A stretch of 64,000 bases of DNA from Streptomyces sp. CB09001. GTDB taxonomy: Bacteria; Actinomycetota; Actinomycetes; Streptomycetales; Streptomycetaceae. Below, one piece after another: positions 1-8,256 of the stretch. Where the stretch lies: positions 3,410,001 through 3,474,000 of the forward strand of contig NZ_CP026730.1 of NCBI RefSeq assembly GCF_003369795.1, written 5' to 3'. The notes beneath the pieces were generated by a model. That model made no database searches and was not told the DNA's origin. It worked only from the letters and a program-made list of their open reading frames with translations. The position numbers were made by a program, and so were the translations under genes. How positions within the stretch are numbered: the first letter of the stretch is position 1; each line of letters opens with the position of its first letter.

Positions 1-975
1 CTCCCTGTAGGGGATGCCGAGGTCGCGGCAGTGGGCCTTGACCGCGGCCTGGGCGAGCCCGAGGTGCGGGCGGGGCATGCTGGGGAACAGGTGGTGCTCG
101 ATCTGGTAGTTGAGGCCGCCGAGGAACCAGTCGGTGAGGAGGCCGCCCCTGATGTTGCGGGAGGTGAGGACCTGGCGCCGCAGGTGCCCCCACTTCTCCG
201 CGCCGGAATCCGGGTCGGGCATGTCCATCCCCTTGTGGTTGGGCGCGAAGGCCATGCCCAGGTGCAGCCCGAACAGCGCCTGGTGGAGCGCGGCGAAGAC
301 GAGGGCGTGCGCGAGCGGCATGGTCGTCAGGAGCAGGGTGACGTACCCGGCGACGTGGGCGACCAGGAGCGCGCCCTCCACCACTCGCGCACGGCCCTCC
401 TGCCGCCGCAGGTCCTGGAAGCCGTGGAGCTTCAGGGCGAGGCCCTCGAGGAGGGTGAGCGGGAAGAACAGCCACGCCTGGTGCCGGGTGAGCCAGCCGC
501 GGAAACCCGCGCGCGTGGCGGCCTGCCCGCTGGTGAAAACGAGGACGTCGGCGGCGACGTCGGGGTCCTTGTCGATGTGGTTCGGGTTGGCGTGATGGCG
601 GTTGTGCTTGTCGTTCCACCACGCGTAACTCATGCCGAGCAGCAGATTGCCGTGGACGAGTCCGATGCGTCGGTTCACGGCGCGGCTGCCGCTGATCTGG
701 GCGTGACCCGCGTCGTGGCCGATGAACGCCGTACGGGCGCACAGGACGGCGAGGACCGGCGCGAGCGCGAGCACCCACCAGGAGCCGCCGAGCAGCACCA
801 TGCCGGTGCCGACGGCGGCGAGACCCAGCGCGTTGACCGCTATGGTGCGCGCGTACCAGCCGGTGCGCCGCTCGAGCAGCTGCTGCTCCTTGACGTCGCG
901 CAGCAGCGGCGTGAACTCACTGCCGTCGCGTGATCTTCCGGTGTCCGGCGGGACGGTTTCGCGGGCCGGGGACAT
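1..975 (-). CDS. Membrane fatty-acid (acyl-CoA) desaturase, C-terminus cut by window edge
   Basis: Integral-membrane di-iron desaturase that introduces double bonds into acyl chains at the membrane. The 325 visible residues carry the three histidine boxes of the family: HDAGH (87-91), HNRHH (124-128) and QIEHH (291-295). Hydrophobic segments lie before box 1 (about 45-85) and in the middle of the protein. The ATG at 975 follows an AAGGAG a few bases upstream. The reading frame is open to base 1, so the gene continues outside the window by a few tens of codons at most, judging by family length. The sequence resembles DesA3/linoleoyl-CoA-type actinobacterial enzymes. Substrate and double-bond position cannot be read from the sequence, and a reductase partner, if adjacent, lies outside the window. 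Confidence 0.9.
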   Translation of the reverse strand, partial: MSPARETVPPDTGRSRDGSEFTPLLRDVKEQQLLERRTGWYARTIAVNALGLAAVGTGMVLLGGSWWVLALAPVLAVLCARTAFIGHDAGHAQISGSRAVNRRIGLVHGNLLLGMSYAWWNDKHNRHHANPNHIDKDPDVAADVLVFTSGQAATRAGFRGWLTRHQAWLFFPLTLLEGLALKLHGFQDLRRQEGRARVVEGALLVAHVAGYVTLLLTTMPLAHALVFAALHQALFGLHLGMAFAPNHKGMDMPDPDSGAEKWGHLRRQVLTSRNIRGGLLTDWFLGGLNYQIEHHLFPSMPRPHLGLAQAAVKAHCRDLGIPYRE

Positions 976-1000
976 GGGGCTCCTTGATGGTGTGGGCGGG

Positions 1001-1078
1001 GCTCTCGGGGCGGCCGGCTGACGGTGTGGGTCGGGGCGGCCGGTTGACGGTGTGGGGCTCTCGGGGCGGCCGGCTCAC
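1001..1078. repeat. Short imperfect tandem repeat between desaturase and acyltransferase genes
   Basis: The 13-mer TCGGGGCGGCCGG occurs at 1005, 1031 and 1061, embedded in longer similar units (spacings 26 and 30 bp) that also share GACGGTGTGG. The array lies between the end of the acyltransferase gene and the start of the desaturase gene, all on the minus strand, and touches the acyltransferase stop codon. It looks like local slippage expansion. No regulatory role is evident. Confidence 0.6.
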
Positions 1079-2286
1079 GCCGCCAGCGCGAAGTAGCCGA
1101 AGCCCGCCGCCAGCACCGCCGCCGCCGCACGCCGGGCCGTGCCGGTGCGGTCCCACGGGGCCTCCAGCGGCCGGGCGAACCTCGCGATCACCACGAGCAG
1201 CCCCGCGAAGAGCGGCATCCAGGCCAGCCGGGCCAGGACCCAGCCGCCCGTGTCGGGGGCACCGGTCAGGCCGGGGATCTCACCGAAGTACGAGCCGGGG
1301 ACGGCGGCGGCGAGCATCGCCGTCTGGTGCCAGCACAGGATCGTCATCGCCGACAGGTTGACGATCACCACCGGCGCCCACAGGGCGGGCCGCCGCAGCA
1401 GCCGGGCCAGCCGGTCGCGCAGCAGGATCGCCGCGCCGGACTGGACGGCGGCGAGCGCGAGGACCAGCAGGGACGGCGGGTGGGAGTTGGTCCGGGCCTC
1501 GCCGGGCACGCCCACCATCGACATCGGGTAGTGGAAGGCGAGCAGCAGCACGGCGAACAGCGCGGCACCGCCCGCCAGCAGCAGCCACGCCCCGCGCCGG
1601 CCGATCCGCTTGTCCGCCCAGGACACGCCCAGTTGGTAGGCGAACATCCAGCCCGGCAGCAGGTTGAGCAGACTCAGCCAGGAGGGCATCGCGTCCGCGA
1701 AGGGCCCGTAGCGCAGGAAGTCGACCACCGCGACGGACCCGGTCAACGGCACCGCGGCCCAGGCGCCCAGGCGTTCGGACGCGCGGACGCAGTACGGCGT
1801 GAGGGCCGTGATCACGGCGTAGACGCCGACGAACCACAACGGCTGGACGACGAGCGTGGAGGCGGTGTGCAGGGTGTCGCCCGGCACACCGAGGCCGTAG
1901 TGCAGAAGGGGAAGGAGCAGCGCCCATACGGCCGTGACACCGAGGACCGGACGCCCCAGCCGCCTGAGGCGGCCGACCGTCCACTCCCGGACCGACCCCT
2001 TGCGACGCCGGTAGGAGAGGTAGGAGGAGTAGCCGCCGACCAGGAAGAAGATGCCCAGCATCTGGAGGATCCAGCTCGCGGGGGCCAGGGCGCCGAACGT
2101 GGCCAGCGGGCTGGCGTTGTGCAGGCCGCCGCCGTCGAGGGTGAACCCGCCGACCAGCCAGTGACCGGTCGGCACGGCCAGCAGCGCCAGCGCGCGCAGG
2201 CCGTCGATCGCACGGTCGCGGTGTGCCGGGGTCCGCTCGTCGACCCGGGCGCCGAGCCGGACGAGTTTGGCGAGCGGCCCCCTCAT
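1075..2286 (-). CDS. Acyltransferase 3 family membrane protein
   Basis: A 403-aa multi-pass membrane protein. It opens with the pattern RDRAIDGLRALA near residue 22, typical of acyltransferase-3 (PF01757) proteins such as O-acetyltransferases of surface sugars. About ten hydrophobic segments follow. The histidine in TGHW and the arginine-rich RRRKG loop sit where family members carry their first cytoplasmic and catalytic elements. The start ATG at 2286 overlaps the stop of the upstream hydrolase gene (ATGA), so the two are probably translationally coupled and function together at the envelope. The acceptor (peptidoglycan, glycolipid or a metabolite) cannot be deduced. Confidence 0.8.
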   Translation of the reverse strand: MRGPLAKLVRLGARVDERTPAHRDRAIDGLRALALLAVPTGHWLVGGFTLDGGGLHNASPLATFGALAPASWILQMLGIFFLVGGYSSYLSYRRRKGSVREWTVGRLRRLGRPVLGVTAVWALLLPLLHYGLGVPGDTLHTASTLVVQPLWFVGVYAVITALTPYCVRASERLGAWAAVPLTGSVAVVDFLRYGPFADAMPSWLSLLNLLPGWMFAYQLGVSWADKRIGRRGAWLLLAGGAALFAVLLLAFHYPMSMVGVPGEARTNSHPPSLLVLALAAVQSGAAILLRDRLARLLRRPALWAPVVIVNLSAMTILCWHQTAMLAAAVPGSYFGEIPGLTGAPDTGGWVLARLAWMPLFAGLLVVIARFARPLEAPWDRTGTARRAAAAVLAAGFGYFALAA

Positions 2287-3260
2287 GACCGCTCCCCGTT
2301 CGCGATCGCCGCGAACGCGGCCAGGGTGGAGGTGCCGGGCGCGAAGTACTCGTCGTGCGCCGGGACGTCGTCGGCGGGCAGGACGGTCGCGCCGAAGCCG
2401 GGCGAGGTGGGGTCGGCGCCGTGGCCGAGGCCCAGGAACTCGACGTTGGGGACGCGGTCGATCCAGTCGTGCGGGGACTTCGCCGCCCAGACGTGGGCGT
2501 CCGTGCCGAGGGCGCCGGCGTCGTCGGCGCGCATGCCGGGCGAGCCCATGACGACGATGTCGGCGGCGTCGGTGTGGTCGGCGGCGAGGCCGCAGACCAC
2601 CGAGCCGTAGCTGTGGCAGAAGAGGGAGGGGTCGGGGAGACCGGCCGCGTCCAGCCCCTCGGTGAGACGGACCAGCCGCTCGGCGCCCGCCTCGGCGAGC
2701 CGCCCGGTCGCCAGGTCGAGTCCGATGCCGGAGGGCGTCGTGTACCCGGCCCAGGCGATGACGGCCGTGTCGTCGCCCGCCGCCGCCCGGAGGTCGGCGG
2801 CCCGCTGCGCCGTGCGGTCGAAGGTCCCGGCGTCGATGTCCGAGCCCGGGACGATCACCGAGACGTGGGCGGCGTGCTCCAGGTCGCCCGCGACCCGCGC
2901 GATCGTCCCGCGCCCGCGCGGGTCGTACGCCAGCACCCGGTCGCCCGCGGGCGCGTTGGCCTCGTAACGGAGGTGCACGGGGACGCCGTCCAGGTTGCCC
3001 ACCACGGTGGGATGGTCCTCGACGAGTCTGTGCTGCTGGGCGCCGCTCAGCCCGGCGAAGAACGCGGCCACCTCGGCCGGGGTGGCCGTGGCGGGGTCCG
3101 GCAGTTCCCTGCCCAGGGAGTCGTCCGCCAGCCAGGCGGCGGTACCGGGGAGCGGGCCGCCGGGCGCGCTCGCACTGCTCGCCGACGCCCAGCCGGCGGT
3201 GCCGCCGACCAGCAGCGTGGTCAGTACGGCGGTGGTCAGGACCCTTCTGAAGCGACCCAT
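2283..3260 (-). CDS. Secreted alpha/beta hydrolase (DUF1023/TAP-like)
   Basis: A 325-aa protein with an N-terminal signal peptide (basic MGRFRR, hydrophobic stretch 8-28, Ala-rich cleavage region). The body matches the DUF1023 alpha/beta-hydrolase layout of actinobacteria: a VIAWAGY strand and a nucleophile elbow CHSYGS at about 215-220, where Ser217 would be the nucleophile and His replaces the first Gly of GxSxG. Acid residues and a C-terminal His-Asp (AHDEY) follow. It is first in a two-gene operon and overlaps the acyltransferase gene by 4 bp. Family members are secreted esterases or lipases of unknown substrate; pairing with an acyltransferase suggests surface ester turnover, which is inference. 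Confidence 0.8.
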   Translation of the reverse strand: MGRFRRVLTTAVLTTLLVGGTAGWASASSASAPGGPLPGTAAWLADDSLGRELPDPATATPAEVAAFFAGLSGAQQHRLVEDHPTVVGNLDGVPVHLRYEANAPAGDRVLAYDPRGRGTIARVAGDLEHAAHVSVIVPGSDIDAGTFDRTAQRAADLRAAAGDDTAVIAWAGYTTPSGIGLDLATGRLAEAGAERLVRLTEGLDAAGLPDPSLFCHSYGSVVCGLAADHTDAADIVVMGSPGMRADDAGALGTDAHVWAAKSPHDWIDRVPNVEFLGLGHGADPTSPGFGATVLPADDVPAHDEYFAPGTSTLAAFAAIANGERS

Positions 3261-3401
3261 CCGTCCGCCTCCTCCGTCTCGTCGTGACGCTGACGGAGGG
3301 AAGGTAGGAAGACGGTGCGAGCCGGGACGTCACCCTGGGGAGCCAAGTCGGGGGTGATACCCCGGTAGGGGGTCGGCTACGTGGGTGCCCCGACCCGTCG
3401 G

Positions 3402-3914
3402 TCAGACGGCGGCCGCAGTCCACTCCCGCAGCAGCGCCAGGCGCTGGTCCTTGGTGGGGGCGACGTCCTCGGGCTCGTCCCGGCGCCAGCCGATCAGCTC
3501 CCCGACGGTGGTGGTGCCGTCGACGAGGCGGGCGAGAAGGGAACGGGAGAGGTCGTACTCGTCGGGCGTGTGGATACCACCGGTGACGGCGGCCAGAACG
3601 CTCGCCTCGACCGTGCCGTCGCCGTCGGTCTCCACGCACACCGTGAACAGCGGCGGCTGTTCGCCGTCGCCCGTGAACAGCACGACCACCGAGTCGAACG
3701 CCATGGACGCCAGCCGCCGCCCGGCCGACCGCACGGCCACGTCCCGCACGTCCAGCCCCCGCACCTCGTCCCACCCCCAGGACCGGCCGCCCTGCTCGCC
3801 CCCCAGGATCTCCACCCCGCCCTCGGTCAGCCGCACACCGGGCGCCGCACCGGCGGGCTTCGCCCCCAGATACACACAGCCCTCAGTGATCCAGAACAGG
3901 CCGACCATGGCCAT
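3402..3914 (-). CDS. Conserved hypothetical protein, 170 aa
   Basis: No recognised domain. The protein is soluble with no signal peptide, and its first half reads like short beta strands (CVYLGAK, VRLTEGGVEILG) followed by a helical C-terminus. The ATG at 3914 is chosen because a very strong GGAGGAG lies 8 bases upstream; an in-frame ATG at 3908 is the alternative. The ribosome-binding site lies inside the 3' arm of a hairpin (3919-3960), so translation may be restrained until that structure opens. It is downstream of, and co-directional with, the two CNNM/CBS membrane genes, with 74 bp between. Confidence 0.65.
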   Translation of the reverse strand: MAMVGLFWITEGCVYLGAKPAGAAPGVRLTEGGVEILGGEQGGRSWGWDEVRGLDVRDVAVRSAGRRLASMAFDSVVVLFTGDGEQPPLFTVCVETDGDGTVEASVLAAVTGGIHTPDEYDLSRSLLARLVDGTTTVGELIGWRRDEPEDVAPTKDQRLALLREWTAAAV

Positions 3915-3918
3915 GGGC

Positions 3919-3960
3919 GTCTCCTCCGACGGTACGGATGCCGTTGTCGCCGGAGGAGAC
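3919..3960 (-). promoter_or_regulatory. Hairpin whose 3' arm contains the ribosome-binding site
   Basis: On the minus strand, GTCTCCTCCG (3960-3951) can pair perfectly with CGGAGGAGAC (3928-3919), with an inner ACGG/CCGT pairing. The 3' arm contains the GGAGGAG used by the 170-aa gene starting at 3914. The structure can act as a terminator for the upstream CNNM/CBS operon, as a ribosome-binding-site sequestering element, or both. Confidence 0.55.
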
Positions 3961-3988
3961 GAACCTGGCCGGTGGAAGGTTCCCGGCG

Positions 3989-5011
3989 TCAGGCCACCGG
4001 CGTCGTCGGGCCCACCAGTTCCGTCAGGACGTCCTCCATCGTGACGAAGCCCAGGACCGAGCCCGTCTCGCCGGTGACGGCGGCCAGGTGGCTGTCCTCG
4101 GTGCGCAGGGCGGTGAGGGTGTCGTCCAGGGGGGTGTCGATGCGGACCCGGGTGACGCGGTGCAGGGCCGTGCGCGGGAAGGGGCTCTCGCGGTCGGTCA
4201 GGCCCAGGGTGTCCTTGATGTGCAGGTAGCCGAGGACGGTGCCGCCGGGGCCGGTGACCGGGAAGCGGGAGTAGCCCGCGTCGGCGGCCATGCGTTCCAG
4301 CTCGGCCGGGGTGACCGTGTGCGGGACGGTGCGCATCTTCTGGGCCGGCACCAGGATCTCGCCGACCGGGCGGGTGCCCAGCTCCAGCGCGTCGCGCAGG
4401 CGCTCGCCGTCGGCCGGGGTGAGCAGTCCGGCCTCGCTGGCGTCGACCACCATGCGGGCCAGCTGGTCGTCGGTGAAGACGGCCTCGACCTCGTCCTTCG
4501 GCTCCACCCGCAGCAGCTTGAGGAGCGTGTTGGCGAAGGCGTTGATGCCGAAGACGACCGGCTTCAGGGCCCGGGTGAGGGCGACCAGCGGCGGGCCGAG
4601 GAGCAGCGCGGTGGTCGCCGGGGCGGCCAGCGCGATGTTCTTCGGGATCATCTCGCCGATCAGCATGTGCAGGTACGTCGCCAGCGCCAGGGCGATCGCG
4701 AAGGCGACCGGGTGGACCAGCGCGTGCGGCATGTGGACCACCTCGAACACCGGCTCCATCAGGTGCGCGATGGCCGGTTCCGCGACCGCGCCGAGCACCA
4801 GGGAGGAGACGGTGATGCCGAGCTGGGCCGTGGCCATCATCTGGGAGATGTGCTGCAGGCCCCACAGGGTCATCCGGGCGCGCTTGTCGCCCATCTTCGC
4901 GCGCGGCTCGATCTGGCTGCGGCGCACCGAGATCATGGCGAACTCGGCGCCCACGAAGAACGCGTTGGTCAGCAGCGTCAGCGCGCCGATGAAAAGCTGT
5001 ACGACGGTCAT
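3989..5011 (-). CDS. CNNM/CBS-domain membrane protein (HlyC/CorC family), shorter paralogue
   Basis: A 340-aa protein with an N-terminal DUF21/CNNM transmembrane module (about residues 1-190; motifs FVGAEFAM and GEMIPKNIALA) followed by a CBS pair (about 205-335; RFPVTG and VLGFVTMEDVLTELVG). Proteins of this build are implicated in Mg2+/Co2+ efflux or divalent-cation homeostasis; hemolysin is a historical label. It lacks the C-terminal CorC/HlyC domain present in its upstream neighbour. The ATG at 5011 overlaps the stop of that neighbour by 4 bp (ATGA), so the two paralogues are probably coupled and may form a hetero-oligomer, as tandem pairs often do. Confidence 0.88.
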   Translation of the reverse strand: MTVVQLFIGALTLLTNAFFVGAEFAMISVRRSQIEPRAKMGDKRARMTLWGLQHISQMMATAQLGITVSSLVLGAVAEPAIAHLMEPVFEVVHMPHALVHPVAFAIALALATYLHMLIGEMIPKNIALAAPATTALLLGPPLVALTRALKPVVFGINAFANTLLKLLRVEPKDEVEAVFTDDQLARMVVDASEAGLLTPADGERLRDALELGTRPVGEILVPAQKMRTVPHTVTPAELERMAADAGYSRFPVTGPGGTVLGYLHIKDTLGLTDRESPFPRTALHRVTRVRIDTPLDDTLTALRTEDSHLAAVTGETGSVLGFVTMEDVLTELVGPTTPVA

Positions 5012-6384
5012 CGGGCCGGCTCCCGCTCGTCCCGCGCCGACCGCTCGCCGGCCAGCTGCTCGTACACCGACCGGGCGTCGTCCGCCGCGGGCGCCGTGAC
5101 GCGGAGGCGGTCGGCGCGGTGGTGGTCGACGTCGAGGACGTCGATGCGCCAGCCGTCCAGGGCGACCACGTCGCCCTTGGCGGGGATGCGCGTCAGGTGG
5201 GTGGCGACCAGTCCTGCCAGGGTCTCGTACGGACCCTCCGGCGCGGTCAGGCCGATGCGCTCCAGGTGGTCCAGGCGCAGCGAGCCGTCGGCCTCCCAGG
5301 CCGCGCGGCCGTCCGGGTCGGCGGGGGCGGGCAGCAGGTCCGGTATCTCGACCGGGTCGTGCTCGTCGCGCACCTCGCCGACGACCTCCTCGACGATGTC
5401 CTCGACCGTCGCGACGCCCGCCGTGCCGCCGTACTCGTCGATGACGACGGCCATGGTGCGGGTGGCGCGCATGCGTTCCAGGAGGCGGTCGGCGGGCAGG
5501 CTGTCCGGCACCAGGAGGGGCGCGGTGGCCAGCTCGGTGACGGGGGTGGCCCGGCGCCGGTCCGGCTGCAGGGCCAGCACGTCGCGGATGTGGACCGTGC
5601 CGACCACCTCGTCCAGGCTGTCCCGGTAGACCGGGAAGCGGGACAGGCCGGTGGCGTGCGAGAGGTTCGCGGCGTCGGAGGCGGTGGCGTGGGCCTCCAG
5701 GGCCTTGACGTCCACGCGCGGGGTCATGACGTTCTCCGCGGTCAGGTCGCTCAGGTGCAGGGTGCGCACGAACAGCTCCGCGGAGTCCGCCTCCAGGGCG
5801 CCCTCGGCCGCCGAGTGCTGGGCCAGGGCGACCAGCTCCTCGGCGCTGCGGGCGGACGCCAGCTCCTCGGCCGGTTCCAGGCCGAAGCGGCGCACGAAGT
5901 GGTTCGCCGTGTTGTTCAGGTGCCGGATGAAGGGGCCGAAGGCGGTGGTGAAGCCGCGCTGCGGACCCGCGACGACCTTGGCGACGGCCAGCGGGCGGGA
6001 GATCGCCCAGTTCTTGGGGACCAGCTCGCCGACGACCATCAGGACGACGGTGGAGAGGATCACGCCGAGCAAGGTCGCCACCGTGGAGGCGGCGCCGCCC
6101 AGGCCGATCGCCGTCAGCGGTCCGCGCAGCAGCACCGCGATCGACGGCTCGGCCAGCATGCCGATGACCAGCGAGGTCACCGTGATGCCGAGCTGGGCGC
6201 CGGACAGCTGGAGGGTCAGGGAGCGTACGGCCCTCAGGGCACCGTCCGCGCCGCGCTCACCGGACTCGGCGGCACGCTCCAGGTCGGAGCGCTCGACGGT
6301 GGTGAGGGAGAACTCGGCCGCGACGAAGAGCGCGCAGGCCAGGGTGAGGAGGAGGGCCAGCAGGAGCAGCAGGACCTCGGTCAC
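5008..6384 (-). CDS. CNNM/CBS/CorC_HlyC membrane protein (HlyC/CorC family)
   Basis: A 458-aa protein with an N-terminal CNNM transmembrane module (residues 1-200; AAEFSLTTVERSD and GELVPKNWAISRP), tandem CBS domains (about 215-335; RFPVYRDSLDEVVGTVHIRD and MAVVIDEYGGTAGVATVEDI) and a C-terminal CorC_HlyC domain (about 350-440), the full-length build of the family. The start is GTG at 6384 because the frame has no ATG near the hydrophobic N-terminus. It is first gene of a two-gene operon with the shorter paralogue. Likely role is divalent-cation transport or homeostasis at the plasma membrane, by family knowledge. Confidence 0.9.
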   Translation of the reverse strand: MTEVLLLLLALLLTLACALFVAAEFSLTTVERSDLERAAESGERGADGALRAVRSLTLQLSGAQLGITVTSLVIGMLAEPSIAVLLRGPLTAIGLGGAASTVATLLGVILSTVVLMVVGELVPKNWAISRPLAVAKVVAGPQRGFTTAFGPFIRHLNNTANHFVRRFGLEPAEELASARSAEELVALAQHSAAEGALEADSAELFVRTLHLSDLTAENVMTPRVDVKALEAHATASDAANLSHATGLSRFPVYRDSLDEVVGTVHIRDVLALQPDRRRATPVTELATAPLLVPDSLPADRLLERMRATRTMAVVIDEYGGTAGVATVEDIVEEVVGEVRDEHDPVEIPDLLPAPADPDGRAAWEADGSLRLDHLERIGLTAPEGPYETLAGLVATHLTRIPAKGDVVALDGWRIDVLDVDHHRADRLRVTAPAADDARSVYEQLAGERSARDEREPAR

Positions 6385-6575
6385 CGTGCCACCCCGCTTC
6401 CCTCACGCACGTACGGGGGAACTGGCGGGCGGGCCGCGGCACGGCCGGTACTAGGGGGCTCCATTACGGAACGGGACTCCTTAACGGGGTCGATGGGCGC
6501 CGGTACCAGCCGGGCACCCGAGGGTTCTCCCTCATGGTAAAGGACGAGCAAAAAGATCGGGAGTCCTGAGACCCC

Positions 6576-6597
6576 TATGCTTCTACTCGCCTGTAGA
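6576..6597 (+). promoter_or_regulatory. Promoter with overlapping operator for the Spo0M-like gene
   Basis: A TATGCT -10 box (6576-6581) is followed at once by the inverted repeat TCTACT-CGCC-TGTAGA (6582-6597), placing the palindrome over the expected transcription start. The same arrangement occurs before the TerB-like gene (7600-7620). The half-site pattern TCTACA/TGTAGA resembles operators of BlaI/MecI-type winged-helix repressors, but the regulator is not identified here. Confidence 0.55.
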
Positions 6598-6654
6598 GAA
6601 CGGCCGGGCGGTTCCGGTTGTTCCCCGCCCGAAAGTGAAGGAGCGAACGCCTCG

Positions 6655-7599
6655 ATGGTGTTCAAGCGGCTGCTCGGTTCCCTCGGCGTGGGTGGACCCA
6701 CGGTGGACACGGTCCTCGACCCGGGTGCCGCCCGGCCGGGAGGCACCCTGTCGGGCCGGGTCCACCTCGTCGGCGGCACCGCCGACCACGACGTCGAGCA
6801 CGTCGCGCTGGAGCTGGTGGCCCGCGTGGAGACCGAGCACGAGGAACGTGGCGACGGCGAGGGTGTCGTCGTCTTCGACCGGCACGCCGTCGGCGGGGCC
6901 TTCCGGCTCGGGGCGGGCGAGGAGACGAGCATCCCGTTCGCGGTGACGCTGCCCTGGGAGACCCCGGCCACCGAGCTGTACGGGCAGCCGCTGGGCGTCG
7001 TCCTCGGCGTGCGCACCGAGCTGGCGGTCGCCGGCGCCCGGGACAGCGGCGACCTGGACCCGTTCGCCGTGGCGCCGCTCCCGGCCCAGGAGGCCGTTCT
7101 GGAGACCCTCGGCCGGCTCGGCTTCGGCTTCCGCTCCGCCGACCTGGAGTACGGCCGCATCGGCGGCACCGGGCAGCAGCTGCCCTTCTACCAGGAGATC
7201 GAGCTGACCCCGCCCCCGCGCTACGCCCACCAGGTCGACGAGATCGAGCTGACCTTCCTGGCCGTACCCGGCGCCCTCGAGGTGGTGCTGGAGGCGGACA
7301 AGCGCGGCGGCCCGCTCTCCGGCGGCCACGGCGGCCACGACGCGCTCAGCCGCTTCACCGTCCCGCACGAGGGTCCCGCCGGACCGCAGGGCTGGGACGC
7401 CCTCGTCGACGGCTGGATGCAGGAGCTGGTCGAGCACCGGGCGTCGTACGGCTCCCACGCGGTGTACGGCCACGACTCCGGGGTCGGTGGCGCCGTCATG
7501 GCCGGGGCCGCGGGGATCGCCGGAGGGATGGTGGCGGCCGAAGTCGTCGACGAGGTGGGGGACTTCTTCGAGAGCGACTCCGACGACGGGGAAGACTGA
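6655..7599 (+). CDS. Sporulation-control protein Spo0M-like (arrestin-fold)
   Basis: A 314-aa soluble protein of the SpoOM family (arrestin-like beta-sandwich). The N-terminal MVFKRLLGSLGVGGPTVDT, then PGGTLSGRVHLVGG and YQEIELTPP, fit the family, whose members modulate sporulation timing in Bacillus by an unclear mechanism. The C-terminus has a Gly/Ala-rich hydrophobic patch (about 283-300, VMAGAAGIAGGMVAAEV) and an acidic tail rich in Asp/Glu/Ser. The start at 6655 follows AAGGAG at a longish 11-base spacing; GTG at 6658 is possible. Its promoter carries an operator shared with the next gene, so both are probably co-regulated. Confidence 0.85.
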   Translation: MVFKRLLGSLGVGGPTVDTVLDPGAARPGGTLSGRVHLVGGTADHDVEHVALELVARVETEHEERGDGEGVVVFDRHAVGGAFRLGAGEETSIPFAVTLPWETPATELYGQPLGVVLGVRTELAVAGARDSGDLDPFAVAPLPAQEAVLETLGRLGFGFRSADLEYGRIGGTGQQLPFYQEIELTPPPRYAHQVDEIELTFLAVPGALEVVLEADKRGGPLSGGHGGHDALSRFTVPHEGPAGPQGWDALVDGWMQELVEHRASYGSHAVYGHDSGVGGAVMAGAAGIAGGMVAAEVVDEVGDFFESDSDDGED

Positions 7600-7620
7600 T
7601 AACTTCTACAGTGATGTAGA
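7600..7620 (+). promoter_or_regulatory. Promoter with overlapping operator for the TerB-like gene
   Basis: TAACTT (7600-7605) serves as a -10 box and overlaps the 16-bp inverted repeat TCTACA-GTGA-TGTAGA (7605-7620). It matches the element before the Spo0M-like gene in half-site sequence, 4-bp spacer and position relative to the -10. The operator begins just after the Spo0M stop codon. Confidence 0.55.
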
Positions 7621-7697
7621 GGATCGAGCGGGCCGGGCCGGCCCGGACGTCCTCGATCGCCCCTTCCCGTCCGACCGGTACGGAGTACGGAGTTCTC

Positions 7698-8153
7698 ATG
7701 GCCCTGTGGGACCGCTTCAAGGAGTCCGCGTCGCAGATGCAGACGCAGCTCGTGGCGAAGAAGAACGACCTCAAGAGCGGCGCCTTCCGCGACGCGAGCA
7801 TGGCGATGTGCGCCCTGGTCGCCGCGGCCGACGGCAGCGTCGACGCCTCGGAGCGGCAGCGGGTCGCCCAGCTGATCTCGACCAACGAGGTGCTGCAGAA
7901 CTTCCCCGCCGACGACCTGCGCCGCCGCTTCGAGGAGAACCTGGACAAGCTGACCGCCGACTTCGCCTTCGGCAAGGTCGGCATCCTCCAGGAGATCGCC
8001 AAGGCGAAGAAGAAGCCCGCCGAGGCCCGGGCCGTGATCCAGATCGGCATCGTGATCGGCGGCGCCGACGGGGACTTCGACAAGGACGAGCGCGCCGTGG
8101 TCCGCGAGGCGTGCTACGCCCTCGACCTGCCGCCGCACGAGTTCGACCTCTGA
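7698..8153 (+). CDS. TerB-family tellurite-resistance-like protein
   Basis: A 151-aa all-helical protein matching TerB. It carries two acidic metal-binding-like loops, AAADGSVDASERQ (about 44-56) and GGADGDFDKDERAVV (about 120-134), the paired Asp/Glu clusters typical of the family. TerB proteins belong to stress and chemical-defence modules at the inner membrane surface together with TerD, TerC and VWA proteins. No terD is adjacent; a VWA protein is encoded 25 kb away. The ATG at 7698 is clear though the ribosome-binding site (GGAGTTCTC) is modest. It is transcribed from its own promoter with the operator shared with the Spo0M-like gene. Confidence 0.88.
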   Translation: MALWDRFKESASQMQTQLVAKKNDLKSGAFRDASMAMCALVAAADGSVDASERQRVAQLISTNEVLQNFPADDLRRRFEENLDKLTADFAFGKVGILQEIAKAKKKPAEARAVIQIGIVIGGADGDFDKDERAVVREACYALDLPPHEFDL

Positions 8154-8256
8154 GAGCCACCGGGCCCCGCGGGCACCGAGCCCGCCGGCCTTGCCGTAGA
8201 TTCCGTGTGCGGGTCCGTGCCGCGGGCCCGCACCGTTCGTCCACCAGGGGAGCGCC

